Source: Ridgeia piscesae
Taxonomy: Eukaryota; Annelida; Polychaeta; Sabellida; Siboglinidae
Reading direction: 5' to 3'
NCBI GenBank assembly: GCA_025642075.2
Contig: JAODUO010000425.1
Location: forward strand, 62,001 to 126,000
DNA length: 64,000 nt
Shown piece by piece: positions 1 through 12,367 of the stretch (position 1 is the stretch's first letter; each line of letters begins with the position of its first letter). A program made the position numbers and the translations under genes. The notes beneath the pieces were generated by a model that worked only from the letters and a program-made list of their open reading frames with translations, had not been told where the DNA came from and did not search any database.

Positions 1-598
1 TGTGTGCGCATGAGTGCGCATGTGTGACCATGTGTGCGCATCTGTGATCATGAGTACGCAGGTGTGCGAAGGTGTGCGCAGGTGTGCGCATCTGTGCTCA
101 TGTTTGCGCATGGATGCGCGTTTTTGCGCATGTCTGCACATGTGTACGCTTGTGTGCGCATAACTGGGCATGTTTTCACATGTGTGCGCGTGTGCGTATG
201 TGTGCGCCTGTGTGCCCACAGTTGCGAAAATGTTCGCATAAATGCGAATGTCCGCATGTCTGAGCATGTCTCAACAATGGCAATGTGCGCATATGTGCAC
301 ATTTGTGCGCATTTTTCCGCATATGTGCGCATGTTTCTACATGTGGGAGCATGTGTTCGCATGTGACAACATGTGTACACATATGTGAGCATGTGTGCGC
401 ATGTCTACGGATGTGTACGCATGTGTGCGCATGTGTGCGCATATGTGCGTATGATTGCGCATGTGTCAGCATGTGTGCGCATGTGTGATCAGGAGTACGC
501 ATGTGTGTGCAGGTGTGCGCATGTGTGCGCATCTGTGTTCATGTGTTCGCATCTGTGCTCATGTGTGCGCATGGTTGCGCGTGTGTGTTCGCAGGCAT
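1..598. repeat. 12-bp minisatellite (TGTGTGCGCATG)n, window edge
   Basis: About 50 imperfect copies of a 12-bp unit, TGTGTGCGCATG, run from the window edge to about 598. Because 12 is divisible by three, several frames stay open on both strands and give Cys/His-rich spurious reading frames; I do not regard these as genes. The array probably continues to the left of the window. Confidence 0.9.
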
Positions 599-840
599 GC
601 GCATCTACCGCTGTCTTCCGTCCTCTTCCTGTTTCCTCCGAGGTCTGAACTTGCAGTTATCCCTCAGCTACACATATAGGACTAACGTTGTGTAATGATA
701 TGGCGGACTGTGCGACATTCGGTACCTTTTATATACGAGGCATGCCAATGTGAGTGGCGCATAGCATTGCTCCACCAGCCGCACATGTCAACATTGTCCG
801 TCTCTGTCTATTAGTTTTATACCAAATGTAACAGGCTTGC
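599..840. other. Unassigned spacer
   Basis: Single-copy-looking DNA between the minisatellite and the tRNA-like sequence. I see no coding potential or recognisable element. Confidence 0.5.
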
Positions 841-910
841 TGCGTCTGCGTATTAAACCCGGACCGCTGGCGTGACAGTTATATACGCTAACCACTACAC
901 TACCCGCGTC
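841..910 (-). pseudogene. tRNA-Asp-like sequence (pseudogene or SINE head)
   Basis: Read on the minus strand, the segment has a D-arm/A-box-like block (TAGTGTAGTGGTTAGCG), an anticodon-arm-like block CTGTCAC that would place GTC as anticodon (Asp), and a degenerate B-box-like GGTCCGGGTTTAATACG. The acceptor stem does not pair convincingly and there is no clear Pol III T-run. I read it as a decayed tRNA-Asp or the head of a tRNA-derived SINE, not a working tRNA gene. Confidence 0.45.
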
Positions 911-1445
911 TCATTATTGAAGTTTGAAACGTAGAAACAATTTAAATCTCGTCGGAAATGGCACAGCTTTCATATTCTTATCCTCATGTACATCTCAATT
1001 TACATGGTGCATGCCACTCTTCGATTAGTTTTCAATTTCTCGAGCTTTCCACTTAGGCCTATGAAAATAGAAGTTTGGCCATTATCTGAACTTAAAATTA
1101 GTAATGCTGACCTTCGTATTATTATAATCGACGACAGAAATACTCTCGGCGATCTTGTAATGTCAAATAAAAACACATCGAAATGTGTAAGGCAAGGCGA
1201 AGCGATAAAAAACGTTCTTTCACATCACGATTTACTATTACTTACTATTTAATTTGTAATGTAATCATCCTTGTAGTGCGTACAATATAATTTGCCCAAT
1301 GCCAATGATTATAGTATGAACATTGTTTATTTGTTCCTTTGTGGTTTCGTTTTCATATTGAACTTACGAAATGTCACTGTTTGGTTTCAGAGTTTCGAAT
1401 TGTACTCCGAAGTGTGCGCTAGTAAAACAACACATGCTGTGTGTA

Positions 1446-1448
<3 letters not shown>
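911..1448. other. Unassigned AT-rich spacer
   Basis: No convincing coding exon. An open frame at 986-1252 has no recognisable domain and no splice context that supports it. Confidence 0.4.
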
Positions 1449-1806
<358 letters not shown>

Positions 1807-2001
1807 GTAATTATGTATATAATAATTAAGTATGTGTAATTAGGTATATAATTACACTTTTCCTACCACTAACAAATATAATTATTATTCAACTATCCTG
1901 TGAGGAATGCAGAAGTGAAATGTAAAAAACCTGCAGCAATTAGACACCTTATTTTTGGATTGTACCTTCCAACATTTTCATGACAGGGTGTAGTTACTGA
2001 A

Positions 2002-3826
2002 ATGGCTTTTTATAGGTCTTCATACACAACCAAAACCAGTATGTACTTGGTTGTCGAGTATGCAGATGACAATCTGCTAGCAGTGATTCCAGAAAACTGG
2101 CTGGACACTGCAGGCCAGGGGTGTGCCCTTTGGCCCCCCTATAAGGACTCTAATAGAGTTCGCAATGCTGCATAGAATATGGAAGTTCCAGGGGATGAGT
2201 GGAAATCATTTCCACTCAGACGAATTATGTATAAGACTGGTAAGCTATGTTCCTCTTTTCTCTGATGTTTGGAAATATATCATCCATTAACACTAATATT
2301 GTATTTTCTTTAGTTGACTGACTTGTGATTTTATTAGAGGAAAAACATGTATAACAAATAAGCTGTTGTGAGTAATTATTTGAAAAGAAATACAATGTGA
2401 ATAATTATTTTAATAGGAAATACTATAATATTTAAATAAATTGACGGACGAATTGCATTTTACGTCTTATATACAAATATAATATGAAGATATACCACTG
2501 AGGATAGTGCCACCAGAGAGGGTCAAATCACCTGTGTAACTTAACATTACACCATATATACATGTAGTTTCACAGGTATGTTTTGTGTCATTGATACAGT
2601 ATCATGGGAAAAGGTGCAGGCTAAATGCAAAGTGGCCGAGATGACTTCAGACATAGACACTGTCCCAGAAGATGATGACATCGACGGTCAACGTCCTGCA
2701 AAGAGATTGCGAAGGTATGTATAATTAAACGACTAGAACACAATCACATACAACAAATGTTTGGGGTAAAAGCAGGCTTGTTAACCAATGTCATTTGAAT
2801 GGGGATTCAAATGTAATGATTGTAAAGCATTATGCACTAGAACAAAGTTATGAATTCACATTTCAAATGCAATGGTACTGTTTAAACACATTTTAAGCTG
2901 TTTCTGGGTCACAGCCTTTTTGGTGAAAAACCTGTGTTCACACGTGTGCACATACGTGTGTGTATGTATGTATTTTTTATGGAATTTCTACTACGTCTAT
3001 GCATCATGTGCTTACTAAACCAGGACCAACTGTCAAAAGGTGTTTATTCAGCACCACATATCTGGTTACAAAGTGGCCTGTTTGTTACTTTCATACATCA
3101 CATTTATTTATAAGCATATAATCAACATCTGATTGATTGTTGACAGGAACGTAGGACAAACTTTGGCTGTGTTTATATTGTAGTGCCAAAAAATAATAAT
3201 AAAATATATCCCTTTATGTAATAAGATAGTTATTTAAGTTACTCACTTATTTAAAAAAAATATTTTAGATCTCCACAACGATATGATGAGTTAGATTTCC
3301 AGCAAGCCGATGATGCTGACTGTTCTGACTACGATGACGACAGAAACCAACATGGTCAAATAGAAAAGAGAGTGCTTGTCTCGCCCCCACCTGCACCAAA
3401 CATATCGACACGTAAGTATTTGATGCCTCGCGACATTTTAGAAGTATGTACTCATAAACATCTTTAAAATAGTCCTGATAGTACAAGCACCTTGTAATCC
3501 ATATTATTGCTCTCGATGTAACTGGAACATGCTATATTTACCATCACTGATTAATTCGCTAACTCAGACAGTCATGCAGTCAGTCATGTTGCTTACAGTG
3601 AGAACAAACACTACACCCAAGAGGACAACATCATCCAGTACACCTACCAGTCATGCTCCCGATCAGTACAGTTTGGCGACCCCTGCTGCTACCAGTCGTA
3701 AGTATATGCTATATTTTGAAAGTTTCCTGGAGGTACATACACAGACCCACCATTTCAGTTGCTCTGTCCCGATTATTTTGAAGTTGACATAAAAAGCTCG
3801 ATAAAAATAATATTACTTATGCATTA

Positions 3827-3903
<77 letters not shown>

Positions 3904-5090
3904 GCTCTAAAATATATTAGTTTAGTTAAATTATGTAATATTTAAATTTCATGACGAAAAATATTTGAAACTCAATTATTGAAATAATTACCGACACTTA
4001 TTCCCAGATTTTCATGAGGAGATATTTTAATTACAACTTCCATCATGTGACAAAATAATATAGAGATCTTGAAAATTACAAACAAGTTTTGTGAGAGGTA
4101 AACAACTTTATTTACAGCATGAACCAAACAAGCGGATCAAAGAGTAAACAATTTGTCTCCTTGAATAAACTACTGAATATGGATAGTGATCGATATTCCA
4201 CTTTTACAATTTCAGGTTCTGGAATCAACCGCTCACATCCTGGCAATGATGCACTACTTAGTAAGTATCACCAAAGCATGGTTCAGTAGCATAGTGTATC
4301 CAACAGAGAAGCTGTTTCAGTTCAGCTTAGTTTCACTGAATATTTACTTTTCTGGTTTGAACTCAGTATTACTGGGAGATACCATGGTGTGTTCAGCAAA
4401 GACATTTTATTGATATATCTATATGCTTTATTTCTTAAATATCTTAGTATGTTTAAATTGGACTTAGGTGATGTTTAACATGTCCTGTTTCTCGTGCTGT
4501 CTAAAAATAGAAAAGGAAGTGTGAATTTACTTGTTTTTCTATACTCACTTTCACTGCCATGTCACATGCATATTATTAAAAAGCGTACACCTGTAAAAAA
4601 AACTATGTACTATTGTCACTCGGTGTATCACATGCACGTTTGTTGTGATAGAAAATCGTTTTATTCTGAATGTTTCTTCTGTTAGTAGTACAAGTACAAA
4701 TAACTTAATAAATAAAATAAACTCTTATCCTAGATTTATGTTGCACCATCATGTGTGAACATTGTTCCTGTATTCATTCAATTAACTTGGTTTTTTTCAG
4801 CTAGGCTTTTCACCATTATGGAGAATATCAGAGAGGAGCAACTGTCCCAGCGACAAATGCTCCAAACCCTACTCTCCCGACAGAGCACACATCTAAGTCA
4901 GGAGGGAGACGACGGTGAGCTGCCGGAAGACATTTCGCTTCCACTTCAGACTGTTGCAGCAGTTAAACAGCTTGAAACGAGGTTGAATGAGAAGGCTACT
5001 CAGAGAGTTATGGTTAGTGCAAAACAACATTATTTTTAGAAATATTCCAATTTGTGATGCTGTGATATTGTGTTTGTGTGTGTGTGTGTG

Positions 5091-5181
<91 letters not shown>

Positions 5182-5224
5182 GGGAGGGGGGTGGTTAGTG
5201 TGGTGTGGGGATAAAACTGCTATA

Positions 5225-5291
<67 letters not shown>

Positions 5292-5373
5292 TATATTACA
5301 CCCCCCAAAACCCCACACACACACACACACCCCCCGCCTCTCTCTCCACACACACACACACACACACACACCC

Positions 5374-5407
<34 letters not shown>

Positions 5408-5476
5408 AATATACAGCATCACAAATTGGAATATTTCTAAAAATAATGTTGTTTTGCACTAACCATAACTCTCTGA

Positions 5477-5531
<55 letters not shown>

Positions 5532-5536
5532 CAGGA

Positions 5537-5585
<49 letters not shown>

Positions 5586-6831
5586 TCTGCAGATTTGGTA
5601 GTGGTCAAGGTCATGTGCCAGTAGGATACCTGGGATCAATAACATATAATTGCTTCATAAGTTAGAAGCGAAACTTGTCTTAAACTACTCTTTTCAGAAT
5701 GAACACAAACCAGGAACTCCAGACTGTCTAGTCGTCATCTACTCTGCAAGTCTTTTAATTTCATATATTGTACAATTTATATTGACTTGATTTATGTTAC
5801 TCAGATATACATATGATAGCCCTTCTCTATTCAGTATTTATTCTTAAATTCATAGTTATTTTTACCTTCAACAGATCAGACATCTGAGTACATTCGGTGG
5901 AAGGAGCACCGAAGAAGTTACACGAAGGATAATGAGGAATGTGTTGGATCACGATGTCAGCCTTCGTTACAACAACAACAAAGGAAAGTTGGCATTCCAG
6001 GACAACGTCCGACTTAACGAAGTCATATACAGTAAGCATGTTTACTTTACACTAATAATCAAAACAAATAATAATTTGAGTGCTTAAAATATAATCATTT
6101 GTAACTTAAATTACTATTGCTGTGAAATGGTTAGTTAGGAATTATTTATATTTTATAAATAATACAGGTAGTTCTTATATAGCGCAGTATCCAATCCTCA
6201 GGATTGCTCAAAGCGCTTTACACTTTTCTTCCCTGACAGACCTGTTCAATCAGATACCATCTCAACTCCTCTGGGAAGCATCCAGCCATATGCTGCAATT
6301 AATGCGCTAAGGCTGCTCGCACACATATCCACCACTGTCTATATGCAGGTACTCATTTATACAGATGAGTGAACTGGAGCAATGTACAGTAAAAAAACTT
6401 GCCCAAGGGTTTAACACACCAGCACAGGATTCGAACCTGGGTCCGCATGCTGCATATCCCCGTCAGATATAGCAGTTATGTGTATAGAACTTTAGCATCA
6501 CATTTTATCAGACCTTCAACCAAATTATTTACCAAATGACTAGAAACTCCATGTTTAATTATATTATGCATATATTCGCCCATATGTCAACTGGACCAAC
6601 CCCGAAAGTAGTACATTTTATGCAACTGTATACTTAATTATATAATTGCATATATATAATATTCCTTTCCTATCCACTTCAGAATCTGTGCGGAGAAACG
6701 TGGAATGCAAAGAGGCTACAAACAAGAGCATCGAGGGCGCAATGCGGGAATGGTTCCGCACAGCCAGTGACACAAAGGGAGGGAGGAGCAAAAGGAAGAG
6801 GATGCAAGATGCCACACAAGCCGCAGATTGA
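2002..6831 (+). CDS. DUF4806-domain protein gene, 8 coding exons, in-frame TAG in exon 1
   Basis: Exons 2002-2239, 2600-2714, 3269-3411, 3599-3697, 4216-4260, 4801-5012, 5875-6031 and 6683-6831 join with GT-AG sites and matching phases to 1158 nt (386 codons, TGA at 6829). The N-terminus ([20 protein letters not shown], from the second Met at 2041) and a Trp-Pro-Pro-Tyr block are typical of a large invertebrate gene family of unknown function that ends in DUF4806. Exon 7 (residues about 285-337, [20 protein letters not shown]) carries the DUF4806 core. An acidic Ser/Asp-rich linker lies in exons 2-3 and a basic tail (SKRKR) at the end. Codon 58 is TAG although homologous-looking residues continue after it in frame, so this copy is either a recent pseudogene, a null allele or a base-call error. 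Exon 4 could instead start at 3572 or 3580, which keep the same frame. The family is recalled, not searched; function unknown. Confidence 0.72.
2173..2175 (+). other. In-frame TAG at codon 58 of the DUF4806 gene
   Basis: The frame set by the ATG at 2002 reads TAG here, then continues open for 21 codons to the exon-1 donor at 2240 and joins exon 2 in phase. A single substitution of a Lys AAG codon would explain it, since basic residues are usual at this place in the family. This last point is inference. Confidence 0.7.
3829..3902. repeat. (TA)n microsatellite in intron 4
   Basis: Nearly pure TA dinucleotide tract in the fourth intron of the DUF4806 gene. Confidence 0.95.
4998..5480. repeat. 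Large inverted repeat spanning exon 6 donor of the DUF4806 gene
   Basis: The left arm starts inside exon 6 (4998), runs through the donor and on into a TG tract. The right arm (about 5300-5480) is its reverse complement: CA tract, GA/CT run, then the complement of the donor region ending in CATAACTCTCTGAGTA. The centre, about 5220-5290, is TA-rich. About 70 bp of unique sequence match on each side outside the TG/CA parts. It is either a true palindromic duplication of an exon-intron boundary or an assembly/hairpin artefact. Confidence 0.85.
5480..5582. repeat. (TA)n microsatellite
   Basis: Two TA tracts separated by ACATACAGGAG, directly after the inverted repeat, still in intron 6. Confidence 0.95.
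6163..6470 (-). mobile_element. tRNA-derived SINE, copy 1
   Basis: Minus-strand copy of a SINE present at least four times here (also 15806, 24905, 36635). The Pol III B box is intact (GGTTCGAATCC, near 6425-6440). The shared body includes the block complementary to CATTGCTCCAGTTCACTC, a CTGGATGCTTCCCAG-like block, and an end in GCGCTATATAAGA. It lies in intron 7 of the DUF4806 gene. Confidence 0.75.
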
Positions 6832-7390
6832 AAGTACTAATTTCTTACACATTCGTGTACTTACATGTGGGTGTATTGATTATGATAGTGTATCTATAGT
6901 AACACAATCAATGTGTAATTGGCACGTTACAATTATAAGTACCACGGTAAAACAAACTAATATTTTTAAAATGTATTGTTGTCCTAACTTACACATTATG
7001 CTAATAACTGCCTTTGTTGACGAACTATTCTTTTGCGATGCATTGCTTTTTTTTCATTTCATTTTAAATATATGTTGTATATTATTAATGTATTGTTTCC
7101 TACAGCCTTGGGTACATGATGTACGAGTCTATAGGCTTAACTTTAATACATGATGCACTGTTCTATATAGCCTATCTGCTAGCCAGTTTAAATAACACAG
7201 TATTAATGATGTTGATTTCAAAGATGTTATAGATTGTATTGTAAAAAAAGTCTGGTGCTTCAACAGAAACATGATTATTTATATACCTGCACACATTTCT
7301 TGCATTATACATGTTGACATATTTGATAACATTATATTATTTGTATTTCAGTACTCGCCCTGATTAAAATGATGTAGAAAAAATTACTGA

Positions 7391-7396
7391 AATAAA
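7391..7396 (+). promoter_or_regulatory. Candidate polyadenylation signal
   Basis: AATAAA 560 bp downstream of the DUF4806 gene stop codon; the first clear hexamer on + after the gene. Weak evidence alone. Confidence 0.35.
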
Positions 7397-7537
7397 AATA
7401 TTCATTTTACTTTCAGAACTTGTCTAGTTTCACTGAATATCATTCAAGAGAGAATGGATCGGGTATGAAAGAGAGTGCATGGGCAATTTAGTTAGTATTA
7501 ATCATTAATTAAGTACAAATGCAATATCGGGAATACA

Positions 7538-7735
7538 CGTCGGCCCGATATCGGCTTCCGACATTGAGCCGACGTTGCCGACGTCGGGCCGACGTCGAGC
7601 CTCTGTGCAAGCATGCGGTCGGGCCGATATCGGCAATGTCGGGTGAACGTCGGCCCCCCTTTTTTGCCGATATCGGGCCGACGTCGGTTCCGACATCGGC
7701 CCGACGTCGTTGCCGACATCGCCCGACGTCGGCCC
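7538..7735. repeat. Self-complementary GC-rich minisatellite (GACGTCGG/CCGACGTC)
   Basis: Variants of CGGCCCGACGTCGG and GGGCCGATATCGGC repeat for about 200 bp. Each unit is its own reverse complement, so the array could form cruciforms. It stands out sharply from the AT-rich surroundings. No gene. Confidence 0.85.
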
Positions 7736-8107
7736 AATGTGTTTGTGCTGTCTGGGAATATATAAACGTGTTGGAGAATACTTAAAAGAAACCTTACATC
7801 ATTCTACGTGTGGTTACCAGAAATGTGTCCTATTTACCAGCAGTGTTTTTACCCTGACATGTTACACATGCAGACGTGGCAAACTTGCATTATTGTACTC
7901 TACAAATAGTAGATTTCCCACGTATAGAAATATTTCGTCTGCATAAAAATATATAATATAGATAGGAGATACTATCTAAAATGAACTCCGGCTAGATTGT
8001 TCTACGCTGTAGACTGGAGTGAATGTGAATATATATTATAACGCAGTTGCTGTTCAGTCACTCACGTCAACCAATACACGTGACATTTCGCGGCGTTTTT
8101 ACTCTTG

Positions 8108-8815
8108 CTAACCATGACGCCATTTGTCTAAGTCGGCCCTTATCTTCGCCACAACCGTCTTGTTGACATCCGGGTCCTGCAGGAACATGTGAGCTGCGCG
8201 GTACACCTTGCTGCAGTACTTGTACTTCCGGTCGGCAATGTCGGCCCAGCCGGCCATCTTGCCGGGCGGCGCGAACAAGTCGTTGCTGCCGCTCAGCGCT
8301 GTGATGTTGCACGGCAGTCGGTCGGCGTGGGCGTAGGAGTAGGCGCTGCACATCTTCACGCCGGCAGCCAGACACGGCTTCAGTCGCTTCATGATGGCCG
8401 GGTTGGACGCGAGACGTGGATCGAGGTATGTAAAGCGCGGCACGTACGACGTCAGCACGTGGGTGGGCGTAGACGGCTCGAACACGTCGAGAGGCACGTG
8501 CTTGGGGTGTTGGTACGGGACCGTTGGAGCCGACCACGCGGCCACGTGTGGTTTTCCTGCAAGTAGTGGGCGCTCTCGAACGCCAACAGCGCTCCGAGGC
8601 TGTGGCCGTAGAAGACGAAGCGGTCGGCTTTGAGCAACCCGGTCAGGTCGCTGAACCTCGCCTCCCAGCCGGGCGGACGACGGCGTAGATGCGGTTGTTG
8701 TCAGCCAGGGCACGATCGAGTGGCTTCAGGACGATCACCCCGGCGCCTTCTCCCCGCGAGTAGCCGTCGGCGGAAGCGTCGAAACTCTTGCAGCGACCGT
8801 CCGGCGACAGCATTC
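8108..8815 (-). pseudogene. Animal polyketide synthase relic: ketosynthase piece joined to thioesterase piece
   Basis: Minus strand. A ketosynthase segment (8815 to about 8685, [18 protein letters not shown] and [13 protein letters not shown]) starts right after a good acceptor (ends AG at 8816). About 25-40 bp later a thioesterase begins: DRFVFYGHSLGALLAFESA (nucleophile Ser in GHSLG near 8600), then in another frame the acidic residue region GSNDLFAPPG and RAAHMFLQDPDV, ending KWRHG-stop at 8108. In polyketide synthases several domains lie between these two, and the ketosynthase active-site His blocks are absent. The thioesterase changes frame near 8550. GC content is much higher than in the flanks. 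I read this as a deletion-fused, frameshifted gene remnant; a misassembly of one real gene is possible. Confidence 0.7.
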
Positions 8816-8999
8816 CTAGCAGGGAATACGACATGGAAACTAACATTTTACGGCGTCACATATTTACCAGACATATGGATATTAATACATATTTACGTAA
8901 TAAAAGAGAGTATATAGTTTACGTCCTGCCCGCATAGACTGCTATGAGGATTTAGATTAATGAAAATACGTATAATATTCACAAATACTAACTGATCAA

Positions 9000-10130
9000 C
9001 CAACTAACTGGAACCAATTTACTCAAGATAAATGAGCACAAGACGGATGTCATTGTGTTTGGAACAAAGCAAAAGTTGCCGACGCTAAAGGACTTTCGCA
9101 TCACTGTTGGTGACACGACAAGAATCCCTTCATCGAGTGTTCGCAACCTTGGCGTTGTGTTTGATTCCTCCCTCAGCATGACTAGTCACATCAGTACCAT
9201 TTGCCGAACTGCATATATGCATCTTCACAACATTAGCCACATCAGGCGATATCTCACAATAGATGCCACTAAAGCACTCGTTCACGCTTTTGTTACATCG
9301 AGACTGGACTACGGGAACGCGCTACTAATTGGACTACCCCGTGACCAGATTAATAAACTCCAGCGAATTCAAAACATGGCAGCCAGAGTAATCACGTTTA
9401 CACCACGTCGTGATCATATAACGCCTGTTCTAAAAGACCTACACTGGCTGCCAGTTAATGCCTCATCGAGTATAAAATACTTCTCCATGTGTACCGATGT
9501 CTGAATGGGATGGCTCCCCTGTATCTGGCAAACCTGCTAAAGAGACAGAGTCCAGGACGCACGCGTTCATCTGAACAACATTTGCTCGACATTCCGCGTA
9601 CGAAGCTGGCCAGTTTTGGTGACCGGTCTTTTCGTGTGGTGGGACCTCGCTTATGGAACGCATCGCCCATTGATATCAAGTGCTGCGGAACTTTGTCGGC
9701 TTTCAGAAAGGCACTAAAAACCCACATTTTCAAAGCATATTACTGCTGACATTTTAAATATTCAATGACATTTTAGAATATTTGTTTCAAATATTTCATA
9801 TTATCTTATTTTCACACATATACTGACCTTTATACATGCCATCGCTTAGTATGTGTTTTTGCATGTAAATAGAGTATTAGTTAGTTTTATTTATTTATTT
9901 ATTTATTTTACTCATCGTCGTTAATTGTATATCATATTTAATTAACAGTTTTAATATGAATAATTTAATGTTTCTACATTTGTTTTATCTGAAAGTTAAT
10001 TTTACAGTTGTATTTATTATTATTAATATTAGTTTTAACACATAATAAATAGCTTTTTATTTTTTTTACAGCGCTTTGAGCATTTTTGGATATTGCGCTT
10101 TATAAATAATAAATAATATTATTATTAAAA
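9000..10130 (+). mobile_element. CR1/L2-like non-LTR retrotransposon, 5'-truncated 3' end
   Basis: Codes for the region after the reverse transcriptase catalytic core (INEHKTDVIVFG, SSVRNLGVVFDSSLSM, TSRLDYGNALLIGLP, HWLPV), with a frame change near 9485, then RLWNASP and a stop at 9747. A 3' UTR follows and ends in GCGCTTTATAAATAATAAATAATATT, a tail style typical of CR1/L2-like elements. Strongly 5'-truncated and frameshifted, so dead. Confidence 0.85.
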
Positions 10131-10186
10131 ACAGACATTAAGGCCTTTCGGATATTCCAGCCTTTCCTTTTGAGGGTGGGCAGACT

Positions 10187-10500
10187 AGTTACGCAGCCGA
10201 GTGAGAGTTAACGAGACTAGTTACGCAGCCGAGTGAGAGTTAAACGAGACTAGTTACGCAGCCGAGTGAGATTTAAAACGAGACTAGTTACGCAGCCGAG
10301 TGAGAGTTAAACGAGACTAGTTACGCAGCCGAGTGAGATTTAAAACGAGACTAGTTACGCAGCCGAGTGAGAGTTAAGCGAGACTAGTTACGCAGCCGAG
10401 TGAGAGTTAAACGAGACTAGTTACGCAGCCGAGTGAGAGTTTTTTTAAAACGAGACCCCCCGGAGTGAGATTTAAAACGAGACTAGTTACGCAGCCGAGG
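10187..10500. repeat. About 33-bp tandem repeat
   Basis: Around nine copies of a unit containing ACTAGTTACGCAGCCGAGTG, with AGTTAA/ATTTAAAA variants between. The later copies blur into the poor-quality stretch that follows. Confidence 0.9.
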
Positions 10501-11040
10501 AGGTTGGGGCATTGGCCCCAGGAGGTTGCGGCTGAGCGCCAGTAATTAAACGGATGTTCGCAGCCGATGGGTTAACGAGATGACGCACCGGTGAGAAAAA
10601 ACGGCGTTAGCACCGAGGAGATTCAAATTTCGCACCATGAAGTTGGCTATTAGCAGCCGATGAGAAAAACGGATATTAGGGCCCCGGGTGAATTTTAAAA
10701 GGCTTTGCAAAATTTAGAAAAAGGGGGAATTTTTTAGTTTGCACCCATGAGGTTAAATTTTAAATTAAATTTTTCCCCGGAAAAAAACGGGTTTCAAATT
10801 TTGGGAAAAATTTTGTTATTTGTTACGAAAAAAATTTTATTTTAAATTCCCCAAATATATTAATCAGAAATTTTTTGTAAAATGTAGATTTTTAAAAAAC
10901 CATAATTTAAAGGCCGTTTGCCGGGATATTTTTTTAAATTTTCCCCGTTTTTTGGGGGGGTTTAAGTTAACTGAGCGGTTCCCAAAATTTTTAAAAATTT
11001 TAAAGGGAACCCAAAAAGGGAAATATTAAGTGCTATCCCG
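10440..11040. other. Probable low-quality sequence
   Basis: The tandem repeat dissolves into runs such as AAAATTTTTAAAAATTTT, GGGGGGG and CCCC, with doubled and tripled bases everywhere. This pattern is typical of read-end base-calling in capillary sequencing rather than of biology. Do not use reading frames here. Confidence 0.6.
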
Positions 11041-12367
11041 TAAAAGGCTAATACAAAGCAACCATTCTGAACGGTAATAAAATTTTTAACGTCAGGGGTT
11101 TTATTAGTAAAATAATTCCAAAGTGGATAATTTTACTGAAATCATCGGCTTCATAGAGGCGTCCATGATGCGCCTCTTCCTGTTGTCTGACCGGGGTCTG
11201 ACCACTCAGCACGCAGAACCGGCCTTAAAGTCACGTGTCCGATTCTGCGTCAATGCTATCGCCGTTGTAAACACAATGTTGTAAGATACGCGAACTTCGA
11301 AGAAGGACATCCGTTCGAAGAACGTTGCTTCGAATAGGATGTTTCTCACCGTATATACTGGGTCAAGATCCCAGAAACGTCGGCGACGTCGAGTTTTCAA
11401 GTATGGAGCTGTGCAAACGATATTAGCGCGATATTTAATCACCAACGATAGTCGTCGAAACGGGTTACCGGTCGAATCCTTCCGTCGCCTCCCAAGTCAT
11501 CAAAGCGCGCAAGAAGGTTAGTAAATATTATTAAGTCTTCTGTATCTAAATTATTTGAATCTTGTACCATTAGACACATTGCGATGTCTGTCGAGATGAC
11601 TTATGTACATACTGATATTGTTCGTAAACGTCCACCACAGTTAACGTTCTAGAAGGTATGTACACGGGATCATGGAGCCGCTAACTAGGTCCAAGCGAGT
11701 TAGGCCGTCCGATATTGTTATTCATTATTATTTGTTTTATTTTATCCTACTTTGAATGGTATATATCACGTTTGCATGAACAGAGGCATAAAAATAAGGT
11801 AAAGCTACATGTCAATAACACACAAAAAACAGCTGAATGCAAGCCAGATCATAGACGTCATAGTCAATCCGCATGAACGATAATATAGGCACTTTGATAT
11901 CACTCGCTAAATAACTTCAAAAGTACTGCCTTTCGAGTTTCGTAGCTACGCATGCAGTTCCTATTTTCAGGTTGACCGCTCTGAAAGTGCCAACATGACT
12001 GCTATATTTTTCAGTAAACATATTATTCAAACATTAAAAATAGCATTGCAAATGTTGTTTTCAATCATTCATGTTATTTGTTCAGTGAGAGAACAAATTA
12101 AAAAATTTGTGTGCTGTATCAGTTCAGATACTCATACAACATTGATACTAGGACATGTTACAGGCTTACAGTAAAGGATGAATAATTAGCTATGATGAGA
12201 CATAACTTATGTACTGTAAAAAAATCACTTTTTTCAAATTTGCAATATTATTGCCTTTATTGGTAGTTTCTTGAAATATTGGGGACACACTGAGCAAACA
12301 AGAAGATATATTAACAGACTAGCATAATATACTAGATGGAACGTGGACTTGTAGATATCCCACAAGA
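11041..12367. other. Unassigned region
   Basis: No recognisable gene or repeat. Open frames at 11206-11445 (minus) and 11339-11521 (plus) overlap each other and have no recognisable domain. Confidence 0.4.

Noticed and set aside
34..695. Overlapping Cys/His-rich open frames on both strands
   Set aside because: They are translations of a 12-bp minisatellite; the unit length keeps frames open.
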